Counted from the stretch's first letter, positions 17,784-26,546 are shown. The stretch is 64,000 bases of DNA from Nocardia arthritidis NBRC 100137 (GCF_001612765.1 NZ_BDBB01000011.1:1-64000), one strand, 5' to 3'. Notes: generated by a model not told the origin, from the letters alone. Numbers and translations are program-made.

Positions 17784-19016
17784 TCAACGTACTGCGGGCG
17801 CACTCACCGCAACGACGGGAAGCTCGAGCAGCCCGCGGATCAGGATGCTCTCCCGCCACCGCAGGTCCACGTCGTCGAAGGCGGGCCGCAGCAGCGGATA
17901 GCGCCGCACCAGACTGGTCAGCGCGACGCGGGCCTCGAGCCGGGCCAGACCCGCCCCGAGGCAGTAGTGGATGCCGTGGCCGAAGGCCAGGTGACCGTTC
18001 GCGCCGCGGTCCGGGTCGAATGCCGCGGGCGCGGTGAAGTGCTGTTCGTCGTGATTGGCCGCTGCCACCGAGACCAGCACCAGCTCCCCCGCCGGGATGA
18101 CGCCGCCGCCCAGCCGCACCGGCGCGGTGGTGTACCGCAGGGTCGCCACATTGACCGGTCCGTTGTAGCGCAGCATCTCCTCCACCAGCGGTGCGACGCC
18201 CGCGGGGTCCTCGCGCAGGGCCTGATAGCGGGACGGATCGGCCAGAAGTTCCAGCACGCTGTTGCCGATCAGGTTGACCGTGGTCTCGTGACCGGCGACC
18301 AGGATCAGGAAGGCCATGGAGATCAGCTCGTCGTGGCTGAGCCGGTCCCCCTCCTCGGTGGCCGGCAGCAGCTGCGAGATCAGGTCCTCGCCCGGCCCCT
18401 CCGCGCGCCGCCGGGCGATCAGCCCATCGAAGTAGTCGACGATGGCGTCGGTCGCGGTGCGCATACGCTCCGGGGTGGACATGGGACTGTCGACCACGGC
18501 CGCCGACCACTCCCGGAACCGCGCGCGGTCCTCGACCGGCACGCCGAGCAGTTCGCAGATCACCGTGATGGGCAGCGGGAAGGCGTACTCCGCGAGCAGG
18601 TCGACGGGCCCGGCGCCCACGGTGCGATCCATCGCGTCGAGCAAATCCTCCGCGATCGCCACGACCCGTGCTGCGAGGGCCTCTGTTCGCGCGGGTGCGA
18701 ACGCCGGGGTGACGAGTTTGCGCAGCCGCGAGTGCCTCGGCGGGTCGGCGTTGAGCAGATGGTGGCTCAGGCGCTGGTTGACAGCGGTCACGCCGCTGTC
18801 GCCCGCGGCTGATGTCCGGGCGTGGGCGCCTACCGACGTGCGCGGGTCCTTGCGGACGTCGGGATGGCGCAGCACCTGCTTGGCGGCGTCGTAGTCGACC
18901 ACCAACCAGGCCCGAACGCCGGTACGCAAGCGGATCCGGTGCACCGGCCCCTCGGCGCGCAACTGCTGGTAGAAGGCGTGCGGCGTGTGGAAGAAGTCCG
19001 CGGGCAGCTCTCTCAT
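17784..19016 (-). CDS. cytochrome P450
   Basis: 410 residues, a soluble bacterial P450. The oxygen-binding I-helix reads LVAGHETT, the K-helix ExxR lies in EEMLRY, and the heme-ligand loop FGHGIHYCLG places the Cys at about residue 352. Electron partners (ferredoxin, reductase) are not encoded nearby. The ATG at 19016 is preceded by GAGGGGG; a longer in-frame start at 19301 would add an implausible Arg-rich leader. It is followed by the flavin monooxygenase and divergent from an MFS exporter 168 bp away. The context suggests oxidative modification and export of a small molecule, which is inference. Confidence 0.94.
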   Translation of the reverse strand: MRELPADFFHTPHAFYQQLRAEGPVHRIRLRTGVRAWLVVDYDAAKQVLRHPDVRKDPRTSVGAHARTSAAGDSGVTAVNQRLSHHLLNADPPRHSRLRKLVTPAFAPARTEALAARVVAIAEDLLDAMDRTVGAGPVDLLAEYAFPLPITVICELLGVPVEDRARFREWSAAVVDSPMSTPERMRTATDAIVDYFDGLIARRRAEGPGEDLISQLLPATEEGDRLSHDELISMAFLILVAGHETTVNLIGNSVLELLADPSRYQALREDPAGVAPLVEEMLRYNGPVNVATLRYTTAPVRLGGGVIPAGELVLVSVAAANHDEQHFTAPAAFDPDRGANGHLAFGHGIHYCLGAGLARLEARVALTSLVRRYPLLRPAFDDVDLRWRESILIRGLLELPVVAVSAPAVR

Positions 19017-19172
19017 CCGGTCGGTTCCCCCTCGGTTCGCGAGTGTTGTTGCGGCCCTTCGATAGTGACACCGATCACCGGTGTCGGCCAGGCCACGCGC
19101 CCGGACGTGCCGTCCGATCACCCTGGCCGATCGCCCCGGCCGGGTCGCCGCGCGCCGCCGCCACTGCCCGGC

Positions 19173-19178
19173 TACCCT
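19173..19178 (+). promoter_or_regulatory. leaderless-type -10 of the MFS gene
   Basis: TACCCT with a 6-nt spacer to the ATG at 19185 and no Shine-Dalgarno. Confidence 0.45.
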
Positions 19179-19184
19179 GCGCCC

Positions 19185-20414
19185 ATGAGTTCGATCGCGC
19201 CCGTCCTGCGGCGCGCCCGGATCGCGAACTCGTTCGCGTTCGGTTCGCAGGGCTTCTTCCTCGCCGTGGTGCTGACCGAATTGCCGCAGCAGAAGGAGCA
19301 CTTCGGCCTTTCGGACGGAGTGATCGCCGTCTCGGTGGTGCTGATCTCGTTACTGGCGGGTGGCGGCAGCGTGCTGGCGGAGCGGCTGGCGCTGCGCTGG
19401 TCCAGCCGCGCGGCGGTACGGATCGGGCTGCTGCTCGTGACCGTCACCGGCTCGGCGGCGGCGTTCGCGCCGAACACGGCGCTGCTGGTGGCAGCGCTCG
19501 GCTGCTACGGGATCGCGGTGGGGATCGTCGACGCGGGCACCAACATGCAGGCGGTGTTCATCCAGCACGGGTACGGGACGTTCATCCTATCGTCGTTCTA
19601 CGCCGCGTGGAGCGCCGGAACCATTGGCGGGGCGCTGTTCGTCTCGGGGTGCGAGGCGCTGGAGGTGACGCTGCGCCAATCGCTGCTCGTGGCCGCGGCG
19701 ATCGTGCTGATGCTCGGCTGGGCCCTTGGGCCGGGGCTGCTCGGCGCCCGGGACGCGGAGACCGGTCCCATCGAGACCGCCGCACCCGGTCCGCCCGTCG
19801 CGCTGCGCGCGTATCTCGCGCTCGGGATCGCGGCGGCGTTCGTCTTCGCCGTCGATCTGGCGGTGGGCAACTGGTCGGCCCTGTATCTCACCGACGACCT
19901 GCTCGCCGGATCGGCGACCGCGGCACTCGCCTTCGCGGCGTATCAGGGGACGTCGCTGGTCGCCAGGGCCGCAGGCGATGCGCTGGTGCGCCGTTTCGGC
20001 CCGCGCAAGGTGGTGCGGACCGCGGCGGGCATGGGGGTTTTCGGTCTGGCGCTCGTGGTGGGCGCGCCGAGTCCGGCCGTCGCGATCGCGGGCTTCCTCA
20101 TCGCGGGCGCCGGGCTGCCCGTGATCGCGCCCTTGTGCTTCAGCGCGGCCGGGCAATTGACGACGGGACGGGAACTCGACGCGTTGATCGCGCGTCTCAA
20201 CCTGTTCAACTATGCGGGGACCCTGTTGGGCGGCGGCGCGGTCGGCGCGGTCGCGGCGAGCGCCGGGCACCGCGCGGGCTTCGTGATGCCGCTACTGTTC
20301 GCCGTCGCCTTGATCGCCCTGTCTCGCGTCTTCCACTCCCAGCGCGTCTCGAGCGCGCCTACCGCTCCCCGGCCTGCGACGCTGGACCAGCCCACCGAGT
20401 TCGGCGCCGAGTAA
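19185..20414 (+). CDS. major facilitator superfamily transporter
   Basis: 409 residues with about 12 membrane segments in two six-helix halves joined by a loop near residues 185-205. Basic inter-helix loops occur at the MFS positions (ALRWSSRAAVR after helix 2, ALVRRFGPRKVVR in the second half). It is probably a proton-driven efflux carrier of unknown substrate. Upstream in-frame extension is possible on paper, but TACCCT six bases before this ATG favours a leaderless start here. It is divergent from the P450-monooxygenase pair. Confidence 0.88.
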   Translation: MSSIAPVLRRARIANSFAFGSQGFFLAVVLTELPQQKEHFGLSDGVIAVSVVLISLLAGGGSVLAERLALRWSSRAAVRIGLLLVTVTGSAAAFAPNTALLVAALGCYGIAVGIVDAGTNMQAVFIQHGYGTFILSSFYAAWSAGTIGGALFVSGCEALEVTLRQSLLVAAAIVLMLGWALGPGLLGARDAETGPIETAAPGPPVALRAYLALGIAAAFVFAVDLAVGNWSALYLTDDLLAGSATAALAFAAYQGTSLVARAAGDALVRRFGPRKVVRTAAGMGVFGLALVVGAPSPAVAIAGFLIAGAGLPVIAPLCFSAAGQLTTGRELDALIARLNLFNYAGTLLGGGAVGAVAASAGHRAGFVMPLLFAVALIALSRVFHSQRVSSAPTAPRPATLDQPTEFGAE

Positions 20415-20484
20415 GCCGTGCCGGGCATCGCCGGTGCCGACCGGGTGGCCACAGGTGGGTTCCCCGTGGCGCTCAGCGGTGCAC

Positions 20485-20829
20485 GGACCTTCCAGCGGAT
20501 GAGCCAGGAAGAAATCCCACACGATCTCGTCGGCGCTGATCGACGTGGTGATGGCGCCGACCAACGGCACAGGCGGCCCCACGGACGGGTTGCCCGGCCA
20601 TGTGTGCCCGCCGTCGATGATCGAGTGGAACTCGACGGCGCCTCCGGCCGGGCACGGATAGCTCGACAGTGCGACGTCGGAAGCGATCTGCCGCTGGAGG
20701 GAGCCGGGTCCGCAGCCGTTCCGGCGCGCCCATGCCGCCGCTTGCGCCGGAATGCTCTCCGGGCCCGGCCCGGTGATCACCGGGCGGCCCGTTCCGGCGT
20801 CCGGCCGCACGACCGAACCCCAGCCGTCC
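20485..20829 (-). pseudogene. decayed C-terminal fragment of an LpqC/PHB-depolymerase-like esterase
   Basis: The minus strand encodes a run matching the end of secreted polyhydroxybutyrate depolymerase/feruloyl esterase proteins: ESIPAQAAAWARRNGCGPG, a Cys-containing YPCPAGGAVEFHSIIDGG, then HTWPGN with the catalytic-type His, and IVWDFFLAHPLE at the usual C-terminus. No signal peptide, nucleophile region or proper start exists upstream, because the plus-strand GNAT gene begins there. The original stop is also lost, so the frame runs on towards the MFS gene. It is a remnant of a gene of about 300 residues, reduced to its last third. Confidence 0.72.
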
Positions 20830-20855
20830 GGGGCGTCTTGTGCTCTGATGGAGGT

Positions 20856-21395
20856 ATGAGCAACCTCCCAGTCATCGTCGACCGGGCCGGGCTGTGGGAC
20901 GCGGAAGCACTCAGCGACGTTGCGGCGGCGACCTTTCCGCTCGCATGTCCGTCCGAGGCGACGCCCGACGACATCGACGTCTTCGTCGGTGAAGCGCTGT
21001 CGGGCGAACGCTTCGGCGAATACCTCAACGACCCGGCCAGGATCGTGCTCAAAGCCGTCGCGGACGACGAGATCGTCGGGTACGCGATGCTGGTCACGGG
21101 CGGTCCGGCCGACCCAGCGGTGATGGAATCGGTCGGGCCGCAACCGATGGTGGAGGTCAGCAAGATGTACGTGCTGCCCGGCCATCACGGCACGGGGGTT
21201 TCCACCGCGCTGATGCAGGCCGCGCTGGACTGGGCGCGCGCCGAGGGGCATCCCGGTGTCTGGCTGGGCGTCAACCAGGAGAACGCGCGCGCCCGGCGCT
21301 TCTACGCGAAGCACGGCTTCACCGAGGTGGGCACCAGGACATTCACCGTCGGCAGCCAGGTGCACCGCGACTACGTGCTGCGGCTGGTCTTCTAG
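20856..21395 (+). CDS. GNAT-family N-acetyltransferase (Rv2669-like)
   Basis: 179 residues. It has the GNAT fold with the acetyl-CoA loop in VEVSKMYVLPGHHGTGVSTA and the C-terminal NQENARARRFYAKHGF motif. It transfers an acetyl group from acetyl-CoA to an unidentified amine. Its position at the start of the Rv2669-Rv2703-like block matches M. tuberculosis Rv2669. The ATG at 20856 gives the expected length; GGAGG is only one base upstream, so initiation may be leaderless. It stops 7 bp before the convergent hydrolase gene. Confidence 0.88.
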   Translation: MSNLPVIVDRAGLWDAEALSDVAAATFPLACPSEATPDDIDVFVGEALSGERFGEYLNDPARIVLKAVADDEIVGYAMLVTGGPADPAVMESVGPQPMVEVSKMYVLPGHHGTGVSTALMQAALDWARAEGHPGVWLGVNQENARARRFYAKHGFTEVGTRTFTVGSQVHRDYVLRLVF

Positions 21396-21402
21396 TGCCG
21401 GC

Positions 21403-22155
21403 TCAGCGCACGAAATCGACGAGCGCGGTGTGGAACGCGGGGTTCACCACCGCCATCAGGTGATCGCCGGGCACCACGGCGAGCGCGCCGTTCGGCAGCG
21501 CCGCGGCGAGGCGCTCGGGTTCGGCGGCGAACGGGTCGTCGGCGCCCGCCAGCACCAGGGCGGGCACGGTGATGTCCGCCAGAGTCTCGATGGGACGGTC
21601 GTCGAGACCCGTCGCCACCGCGTGGATGGCGTCCACGTCGGCCCCGACCGCGTCGGCCAGCACCCGGAACATCTTCGCGGCCGGTGATGCGCCCGCGCCG
21701 TCCCCGGTCATCGCGGCCTGCAGGTCGGGCAGGTCGATCACGCGGCGGTCGACGCCGCCGCAGTCCAGCACACCCGAACCGATGCCGCCGACGGCCAGCC
21801 GCCGCACCCGCTGGTCGGTCGCGGCCACCATCAGCGAGATCACTCCGCCCATCGAGTATCCGACCTGCACGACTTCCTCGAAGCCCAGCTCGTCGTAGAG
21901 CGCGCGCACGTCACGCGCCATGGCCTGCCACGAGTACCGCGCCGCGTCGTGCGGCTTGCCGGAACGACCGTGGCCGCGCGCGTCCAGGGAGACCACGGTG
22001 TGCCCGGCGGTTTGCAGGGCCGCGACCACGCCGGTGCTCATCCAGTTCGCGTTGGTGTCGGCGACCACCCCGTGCTGCAGCACGACCGGGACGCCCTCGC
22101 CCTCCCAGACCCGATAATTGAGTTCCAGGCCGTCCCATGTCTCAAACTTCGCCAT
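21403..22155 (-). CDS. alpha/beta-fold hydrolase
   Basis: 250 residues, an alpha/beta hydrolase with oxyanion-region HGVVAD, nucleophile elbow GYSMGG (Ser), a late Asp in AGADDPF and a C-terminal His in PGDHLMAV, so the triad looks intact. The substrate is unknown; small esters or epoxide-like compounds are typical. It lies 64 bp downstream of the secreted phosphatase on the same strand. The start at 22155 is backed by TACGAT six bases upstream; a GTG at 22173 is less likely. Confidence 0.88.
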   Translation of the reverse strand: MAKFETWDGLELNYRVWEGEGVPVVLQHGVVADTNANWMSTGVVAALQTAGHTVVSLDARGHGRSGKPHDAARYSWQAMARDVRALYDELGFEEVVQVGYSMGGVISLMVAATDQRVRRLAVGGIGSGVLDCGGVDRRVIDLPDLQAAMTGDGAGASPAAKMFRVLADAVGADVDAIHAVATGLDDRPIETLADITVPALVLAGADDPFAAEPERLAAALPNGALAVVPGDHLMAVVNPAFHTALVDFVR

Positions 22156-22161
22156 GCCGGG

Positions 22162-22167
22162 ATCGTA
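22162..22167 (-). promoter_or_regulatory. leaderless-type -10 of the alpha/beta hydrolase gene
   Basis: TACGAT on the minus strand with a 6-nt spacer to the ATG at 22155 and no Shine-Dalgarno. Confidence 0.45.
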
Positions 22168-22219
22168 GTGCACGCCGCGGCCCGGTACCGCCGAAGTGGG
22201 CGTTCGGCCGAGACGCCGC

Positions 22220-23002
22220 TCAGCCCAGCAGACGGGCCCGCAAGGCGGCGATATCGCCGTCGGTGAGCCTCAGCCCGTCCCGGACGTAGGCGTCGAAACT
22301 GCCATAGGTCTGGTTCGCCTGGTCGAAGGCGGCGTCGAGCCAGGACGCCTGGACACCGTTGAGCGGATCGTCCTGGCTCGCGTTGCGGAACCGGTTGGAC
22401 AGCAGGTAGTCCTCGGTGACGGTGGCCCGATCCACACCGAGCAGGGTGAGCAGCACCGCCGCCGTCCAGCCGGTGCGATCCTTGCCCGCGGTGCAGTGGA
22501 ACAGCACCGCCCCGTCGCCGCCGGTGATGTCGCGCAGCACCGACGCGAACGCCTCGTTCGCGCCCGGCGCGGTGATGAACGCGCGATACAGCCCATCGCC
22601 TCCGGTGAGCGTGGTGGCGATGACCTGCGGCGGAGCCTGGCCGATCACGTCGGCCCAATGCGCCGCCGCGCCGGCGGGCAGCCGGTCGGGCCCGAGCGCC
22701 CGCTCGTAGACCGTGCGCAGGTCGTGGACGGAGCGCACACGGCGATCGCTCAGCGCGGCCAGATCCTCCGGCGTCGCGTTGTTCAACTGCCCGGTGCGAA
22801 ACACCAGACCGGTGCGCACGATCCGGCCGCCGGCCGTGCGGTACCCGCCGATGTCGCGGGCGTTCTGCACCCCCTGCAGGTGTAAGGCGGGATCGGCTAC
22901 GACGGCCGCGGGCGGCTCGGCCTGCGCGAGGCCCGCTACCGGTCCGAAGGCGACTGCCAGACCGGCCGCCATCGCGACCGGGGCACGGAGACCAGGTGCC
23001 AT
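22220..23002 (-). CDS. secreted tyrosine-protein phosphatase (PtpB-like)
   Basis: 260 residues. The N-terminal ~30 residues form a signal peptide (hydrophobic, ending GLAQAEP). The mature enzyme has the CX5R phosphatase loop HCTAGKDRTGWTAA typical of PtpB/DUF1215-type tyrosine phosphatases, with an N-terminal substrate-site motif NARDIGGYRTAGG. It is expected to act outside the membrane on phosphotyrosine or phosphoinositide substrates. The ATG at 23002 has GGAG seven bases upstream. M. tuberculosis PtpB is a virulence factor; a similar role here is inference only. Confidence 0.9.
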   Translation of the reverse strand: MAPGLRAPVAMAAGLAVAFGPVAGLAQAEPPAAVVADPALHLQGVQNARDIGGYRTAGGRIVRTGLVFRTGQLNNATPEDLAALSDRRVRSVHDLRTVYERALGPDRLPAGAAAHWADVIGQAPPQVIATTLTGGDGLYRAFITAPGANEAFASVLRDITGGDGAVLFHCTAGKDRTGWTAAVLLTLLGVDRATVTEDYLLSNRFRNASQDDPLNGVQASWLDAAFDQANQTYGSFDAYVRDGLRLTDGDIAALRARLLG

Positions 23003-23072
23003 TCGGCTGCTCCAATCATCGGTTCGCGGGCTCGCACCCGTCGTTGTCTCGCCGGAGTGTCGAGGTCGGTCG

Positions 23073-24089
23073 CTAGGCCGCGACTTCGAACCGCGACAGC
23101 GCGAGCAAGCGCGAGATGGCGCGCAGGTACTTCTTGCGGTAACCGCCCTCGAGCATCTCGGCGGAGAAGATCTCGTCGAGCTTCGCACCCGACACCGTCA
23201 CCGGGATGCTCGCGTCGTAGAGCCGGTCGGCCAGCACCACGATGCGCAGCGCCACGGCCTGATCGGTGACCGGATGCACGTTGGAGACGAACACCGACGA
23301 CACTCCGGAGATCAGCGCGCCGTACTTCGACGGATGCAGTGTGCCGAGGTGCTTCAGCAGCGCGTCGAACTCGTCGAGGGTGGCACCCGGTGTGCTCGCG
23401 GCCCGCTCGGCGAGCACCTCCGGCGCGGTGGGCGCCGGGGCGGGCGGCAGGTCGCGATGGCGGTAGTCCGGCCCGTCGACGCGCACCGCCTCGAAGATGG
23501 CGCCCAGCTTCTTGATCTCGCGCAGGAAATCTTGTGCGGCGAAACGTCCTTCGCCGAGCTGGCCCGGCAGGGTGTTCGACGTGGCCGCGATCGAGACACC
23601 GGCGGCGGACAGTTCGGTCAGGAGCCGGGAGACCAGCATGGTGTCGCCGGGATCGTCGAGTTCGAATTCGTCGATGCACAGCACACTGTTGTCCGACAGG
23701 CGCTCGAGGGCGTTGGCGAAGCCGAGCGCGCCGACCAGGTTGGTGAGCTCACCGAACGTGCCGAACGACTTGGGCGCGGGCGAGCTGTGGAAGATCGAGG
23801 CCAGCAGGTGGGTCTTGCCGACGCCGAAGCCACCGTCCAGATACAGGCCAGCGCCGCTGACCGGCTTCTTCTTGCCGAAGAAGCTCTTCTTGTTGGCGGC
23901 CTTGCTGATCTTGGCGACCTGCCCGGCGAAGTCCTCGGCCTTGCCGACCGCTTCCGTCTGGCTCGGTTCCTTCGGGTCGGGAATGTAGGAGGCGAAGCTC
24001 ACCTCGTCGAACATGGGCGGAGGCACCATCTGGGCGACGAGCTGATCGGCCGGGACCTCCGGGTGACGATCGACGAGGCGTTCTTGCAT
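23073..24089 (-). CDS. zapE: cell division protein ZapE / AFG1-like ATPase (Rv2670c-like)
   Basis: 338 residues, an AAA-type ATPase with Walker A GGFGVGKTHLL, Walker B VLCIDEFELDD and sensor-like IAATSNTLPG. E. coli ZapE interacts with the FtsZ ring; the actinobacterial role is less studied. The start at 24089 has TAGGCT six bases upstream and no Shine-Dalgarno. It is divergent from the RibD-like gene, with starts only 35 bp apart, so the two share a compact promoter region. Position matches Rv2670c. Confidence 0.92.
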   Translation of the reverse strand: MQERLVDRHPEVPADQLVAQMVPPPMFDEVSFASYIPDPKEPSQTEAVGKAEDFAGQVAKISKAANKKSFFGKKKPVSGAGLYLDGGFGVGKTHLLASIFHSSPAPKSFGTFGELTNLVGALGFANALERLSDNSVLCIDEFELDDPGDTMLVSRLLTELSAAGVSIAATSNTLPGQLGEGRFAAQDFLREIKKLGAIFEAVRVDGPDYRHRDLPPAPAPTAPEVLAERAASTPGATLDEFDALLKHLGTLHPSKYGALISGVSSVFVSNVHPVTDQAVALRIVVLADRLYDASIPVTVSGAKLDEIFSAEMLEGGYRKKYLRAISRLLALSRFEVAA

Positions 24090-24095
24090 GGACGA

Positions 24096-24101
24096 AGCCT
24101 A
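24096..24101 (-). promoter_or_regulatory. leaderless-type -10 of zapE
   Basis: TAGGCT on the minus strand with a 6-nt spacer to the ATG at 24089. It lies in the 35-bp divergent gap with the RibD-like gene, which has TGATCT six bases before its own ATG. Confidence 0.5.
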
Positions 24102-24124
24102 GAGACGTGGTGTGATCTGGTCTC

Positions 24125-24886
24125 ATGCAGCGTAGCCAGAATGCGATCCAGCTCACAGGACTCAGCCCCGACGACCTCGCGCAGTTGTACGCCTTCCCCG
24201 CCGCGCTCGACGCGCCTTTGGTCAGGGCCAATTTCGTCTCCAGCATCGACGGCGCCGCGACCAGCGGGAACCTCACCGAAGGACTGGGCACGCCGGCCGA
24301 CCGGACGGTGTTCATGTTGCTGCGGGAACTGGCGGAGGTGATCGTGGTGGGCGCGGGCACGGCGCGCGCGGAGAACTACGGCGGGGCGCGCACCGATCCG
24401 GCGCGCAGGCGCGCGTTCCACGAGCGCGGCATCGGGGGCCATCCCGACGGCGCCCCGCCGCCGATCGCGGTGGTCACGGCGAGCGCGGCGCTCGACCCAG
24501 GCGCGCGCCTGTTCACCGATACCCAGGTGCCGCCACTGATCATCACGACGGTCACCGCACCCGCCGACCGCAAACAGCGCTTGGCGGAGGCGGGTGCCGA
24601 GGTGATCGAAGCGGGTGACATCGCGGTGACGCCGGGCGGCCTGCTGCGGGTACTCACCGAGCGCGGCCTGCTGCGCGTGCTCACCGAGGGCGGCCCGCAC
24701 CTGTTCGGCGAGTTGCTGGAGGCCGACGTGGTCGACGAACTCTGCCTGACCACCGCACCGCTGCTGGTCGGCGGCGCGGCGCGGCGAATCTCGCTGTCCG
24801 CGCACGAGTTCCGCGTCCGCATGACGCGCGCGCATGTGCTGCTGGACGACGACGGCACGATGCTCACCCGGTGGGCCCGTCGATGA
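24125..24886 (+). CDS. RibD C-terminal-like pyrimidine reductase (Rv2671-like)
   Basis: 253 residues, a dihydrofolate-reductase-fold protein of the RibD C-terminal family. The N-terminal substrate region reads NFVSSIDGAATSG, the NADPH-contact region VIVVGAGTARAENYGG, and a late LTEGGPHLFGELL. Rv2671 shows reductase activity related to riboflavin/folate metabolism. There is no deaminase domain and no rib operon nearby. An in-frame 27-bp tandem duplication at 24638-24691 adds nine residues (LLRVLTERG then LLRVLTEGG). Confidence 0.9.
   Translation: MQRSQNAIQLTGLSPDDLAQLYAFPAALDAPLVRANFVSSIDGAATSGNLTEGLGTPADRTVFMLLRELAEVIVVGAGTARAENYGGARTDPARRRAFHERGIGGHPDGAPPPIAVVTASAALDPGARLFTDTQVPPLIITTVTAPADRKQRLAEAGAEVIEAGDIAVTPGGLLRVLTERGLLRVLTEGGPHLFGELLEADVVDELCLTTAPLLVGGAARRISLSAHEFRVRMTRAHVLLDDDGTMLTRWARR
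24638..24691 (+). repeat. in-frame 27-bp tandem duplication in the RibD-like gene
   Basis: Units 24638-24664 and 24665-24691 match at 24 of 27 positions and encode GLLRVLTER followed by GLLRVLTEG, just before the conserved GGPHLFGEL segment. Confidence 0.75.
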
Positions 24887-24917
24887 AAGAACCGCCCGAA
24901 CCTGGCAGGCTGTAGCA

Positions 24918-26465
24918 ATGCGCTGGACTCGGGCCGCCGTGCTTGCCGCCACCCTCTCGATCGTGACCGCCGGTTGCGGCGCGGGACCGTCGGATCGTCC
25001 CGGTGTCGCGGTGCAGCGCCCACCCGTCGCCGGCACCGCGACGACCTCCTCCGCACCCGCGCCGCCGCCGAGCGCCGAGTTGCCCAAGACCGACCTCAGC
25101 TGGCGTGAATGCACGCAGCCGACCCTCGATCAGCTCGGGCTCGGCCCGGCGCCCGCAGGGCTGGTGCTCGACTGCGCCGAGTACTCCACCCCGATCGACT
25201 CGACCGGCGCGGTGCTGGGCAGCTTCCGCGCCGGCGCGTTGCGGGCCAGGCTGGCGCAGACCCCGGCCGACGCGCCGCCGCTGGTGCTCACCTCCGGTTC
25301 GGATCGCTCCTCCTCCGCCACCCTGGCCGGTCTGGCCGCGGGCCCGGCGTCCGCGCTGCTGGCCGCCCGCCCGATCGTCGCGGTGGACCGGCGTGGCATC
25401 GGCACCTCGCAGCCGATCGACTGCCTGCCGGCGGACATCCGCCGCGGCCTGGCCGAGAACGCCCAGTCCGCGGGCGACCCGGTGGCGCGGATGACGAAGC
25501 TGAGCCAGGACGGCACCATCGCCTGCCGCGACTTCCTTCAGCCCTACGAGGGCGCCTTCGACGCACCGCACGCCGCCGACGACATCGAACAATTGCGCAG
25601 GCAGTGGCAGGTGGAGCACATCGCACTGCTGGGCACGGGCAACGGCGCCAAAGTCGCGCTCAGCTACGCCCGCAAATACGGCGACCATCTCGCCCGGCTG
25701 GCGCTCGACTCCCCCGAGCCGGTCGGCACCGACTCCGTGACCCGCGCCGAACAAGCCGTGCAGGGCGCCGAGGCGGCGCTGACGGCGTTCGCGCAGCGCT
25801 GCGTCGGCGTCGGCTGCTCGCTCGGCGCCGACCCGCGCGCCGCGGTCACCGATCTGGTGAACCGGGCCGCGACCGGCGGCCTCGGCGATATCTCGGCGAA
25901 CGCCGTGCTCACCGCCGTGTCGGGCTTCCTCGGCAGCCCGCGCGCCGACCAGGCAACTCGGGTCGCCGAGCTGTCCGACGCGCTCGCCGCGGCCGGACGC
26001 GGCGACCGGGGCCCGCTGGAGGCTCTGATCACCCGCGAAAGCGCGGCTATCGCGAGCGACGGCCAGTTCGTCAACCGATGCACCGACACGCAACTGCCGC
26101 CGACGCCGGACAAGGCCACCGAGCTCGCCGGCACCTGGGCGGGCAAGTACCCCGTCTTCGGCAAAGCCGCGGCCATCGGACTCATGGAGTGCGCGGCCTG
26201 GCCGGTGTCTGCCGCACCACCCATGCCGGAGAAGCTGGGTATCCCGGTGCTCGTGCTCGGCGGGGTCGCCGACCCGGTGGTCGGCAACGGTGGTCAGTCG
26301 TCGGTGACCGGAGCGCTCGGGGCGGCGGGCGCCCGTCACGCGGCGCTGTCCTGGCAGGGCTTCGGCCATCCGGTGGCCACGCACTCCGGCTGCGCGCAGC
26401 GGGCGGTCGTCGACTATCTGAAGGACGGCAAACTCCCCGCAGACGGTACCGCCTGCCCGGCCTAG
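24918..26465 (+). CDS. exported lipoprotein alpha/beta-hydrolase homologue (Rv2672-like)
   Basis: 515 residues. The signal peptide ends in a lipobox-like VTAGC, followed by a Pro/Ala-rich linker and an alpha/beta hydrolase fold of the tripeptidyl-aminopeptidase-like type, with late elements VLGGVADPVV and GFGHPVATHSGC. The nucleophile elbow, normally GxSxG, reads LLGTGNGAKVAL, so the catalytic Ser is replaced by Gly. The protein may be non-catalytic or use another residue. The start at 24918 gives a correct signal peptide. Position (between the RibD-like gene and aftC) matches Rv2672, annotated as a possible secreted protease. Confidence 0.85.
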   Translation: MRWTRAAVLAATLSIVTAGCGAGPSDRPGVAVQRPPVAGTATTSSAPAPPPSAELPKTDLSWRECTQPTLDQLGLGPAPAGLVLDCAEYSTPIDSTGAVLGSFRAGALRARLAQTPADAPPLVLTSGSDRSSSATLAGLAAGPASALLAARPIVAVDRRGIGTSQPIDCLPADIRRGLAENAQSAGDPVARMTKLSQDGTIACRDFLQPYEGAFDAPHAADDIEQLRRQWQVEHIALLGTGNGAKVALSYARKYGDHLARLALDSPEPVGTDSVTRAEQAVQGAEAALTAFAQRCVGVGCSLGADPRAAVTDLVNRAATGGLGDISANAVLTAVSGFLGSPRADQATRVAELSDALAAAGRGDRGPLEALITRESAAIASDGQFVNRCTDTQLPPTPDKATELAGTWAGKYPVFGKAAAIGLMECAAWPVSAAPPMPEKLGIPVLVLGGVADPVVGNGGQSSVTGALGAAGARHAALSWQGFGHPVATHSGCAQRAVVDYLKDGKLPADGTACPA

Positions 26466-26534
26466 CGCCGCTCGAGCGGCCGATCGGGCGGCGAGTCGGG
26501 CAGGTCCGGCCAACCGCCGGTAACCGATCCGGTG

Positions 26535-26540
26535 TACCGT
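26535..26540 (+). promoter_or_regulatory. leaderless-type -10 of aftC
   Basis: TACCGT with a 6-nt spacer to the GTG at 26547 and no Shine-Dalgarno. This supports 26547 over the GTG at 26532. Confidence 0.45.
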
Positions 26541-26546
26541 GCCCCA

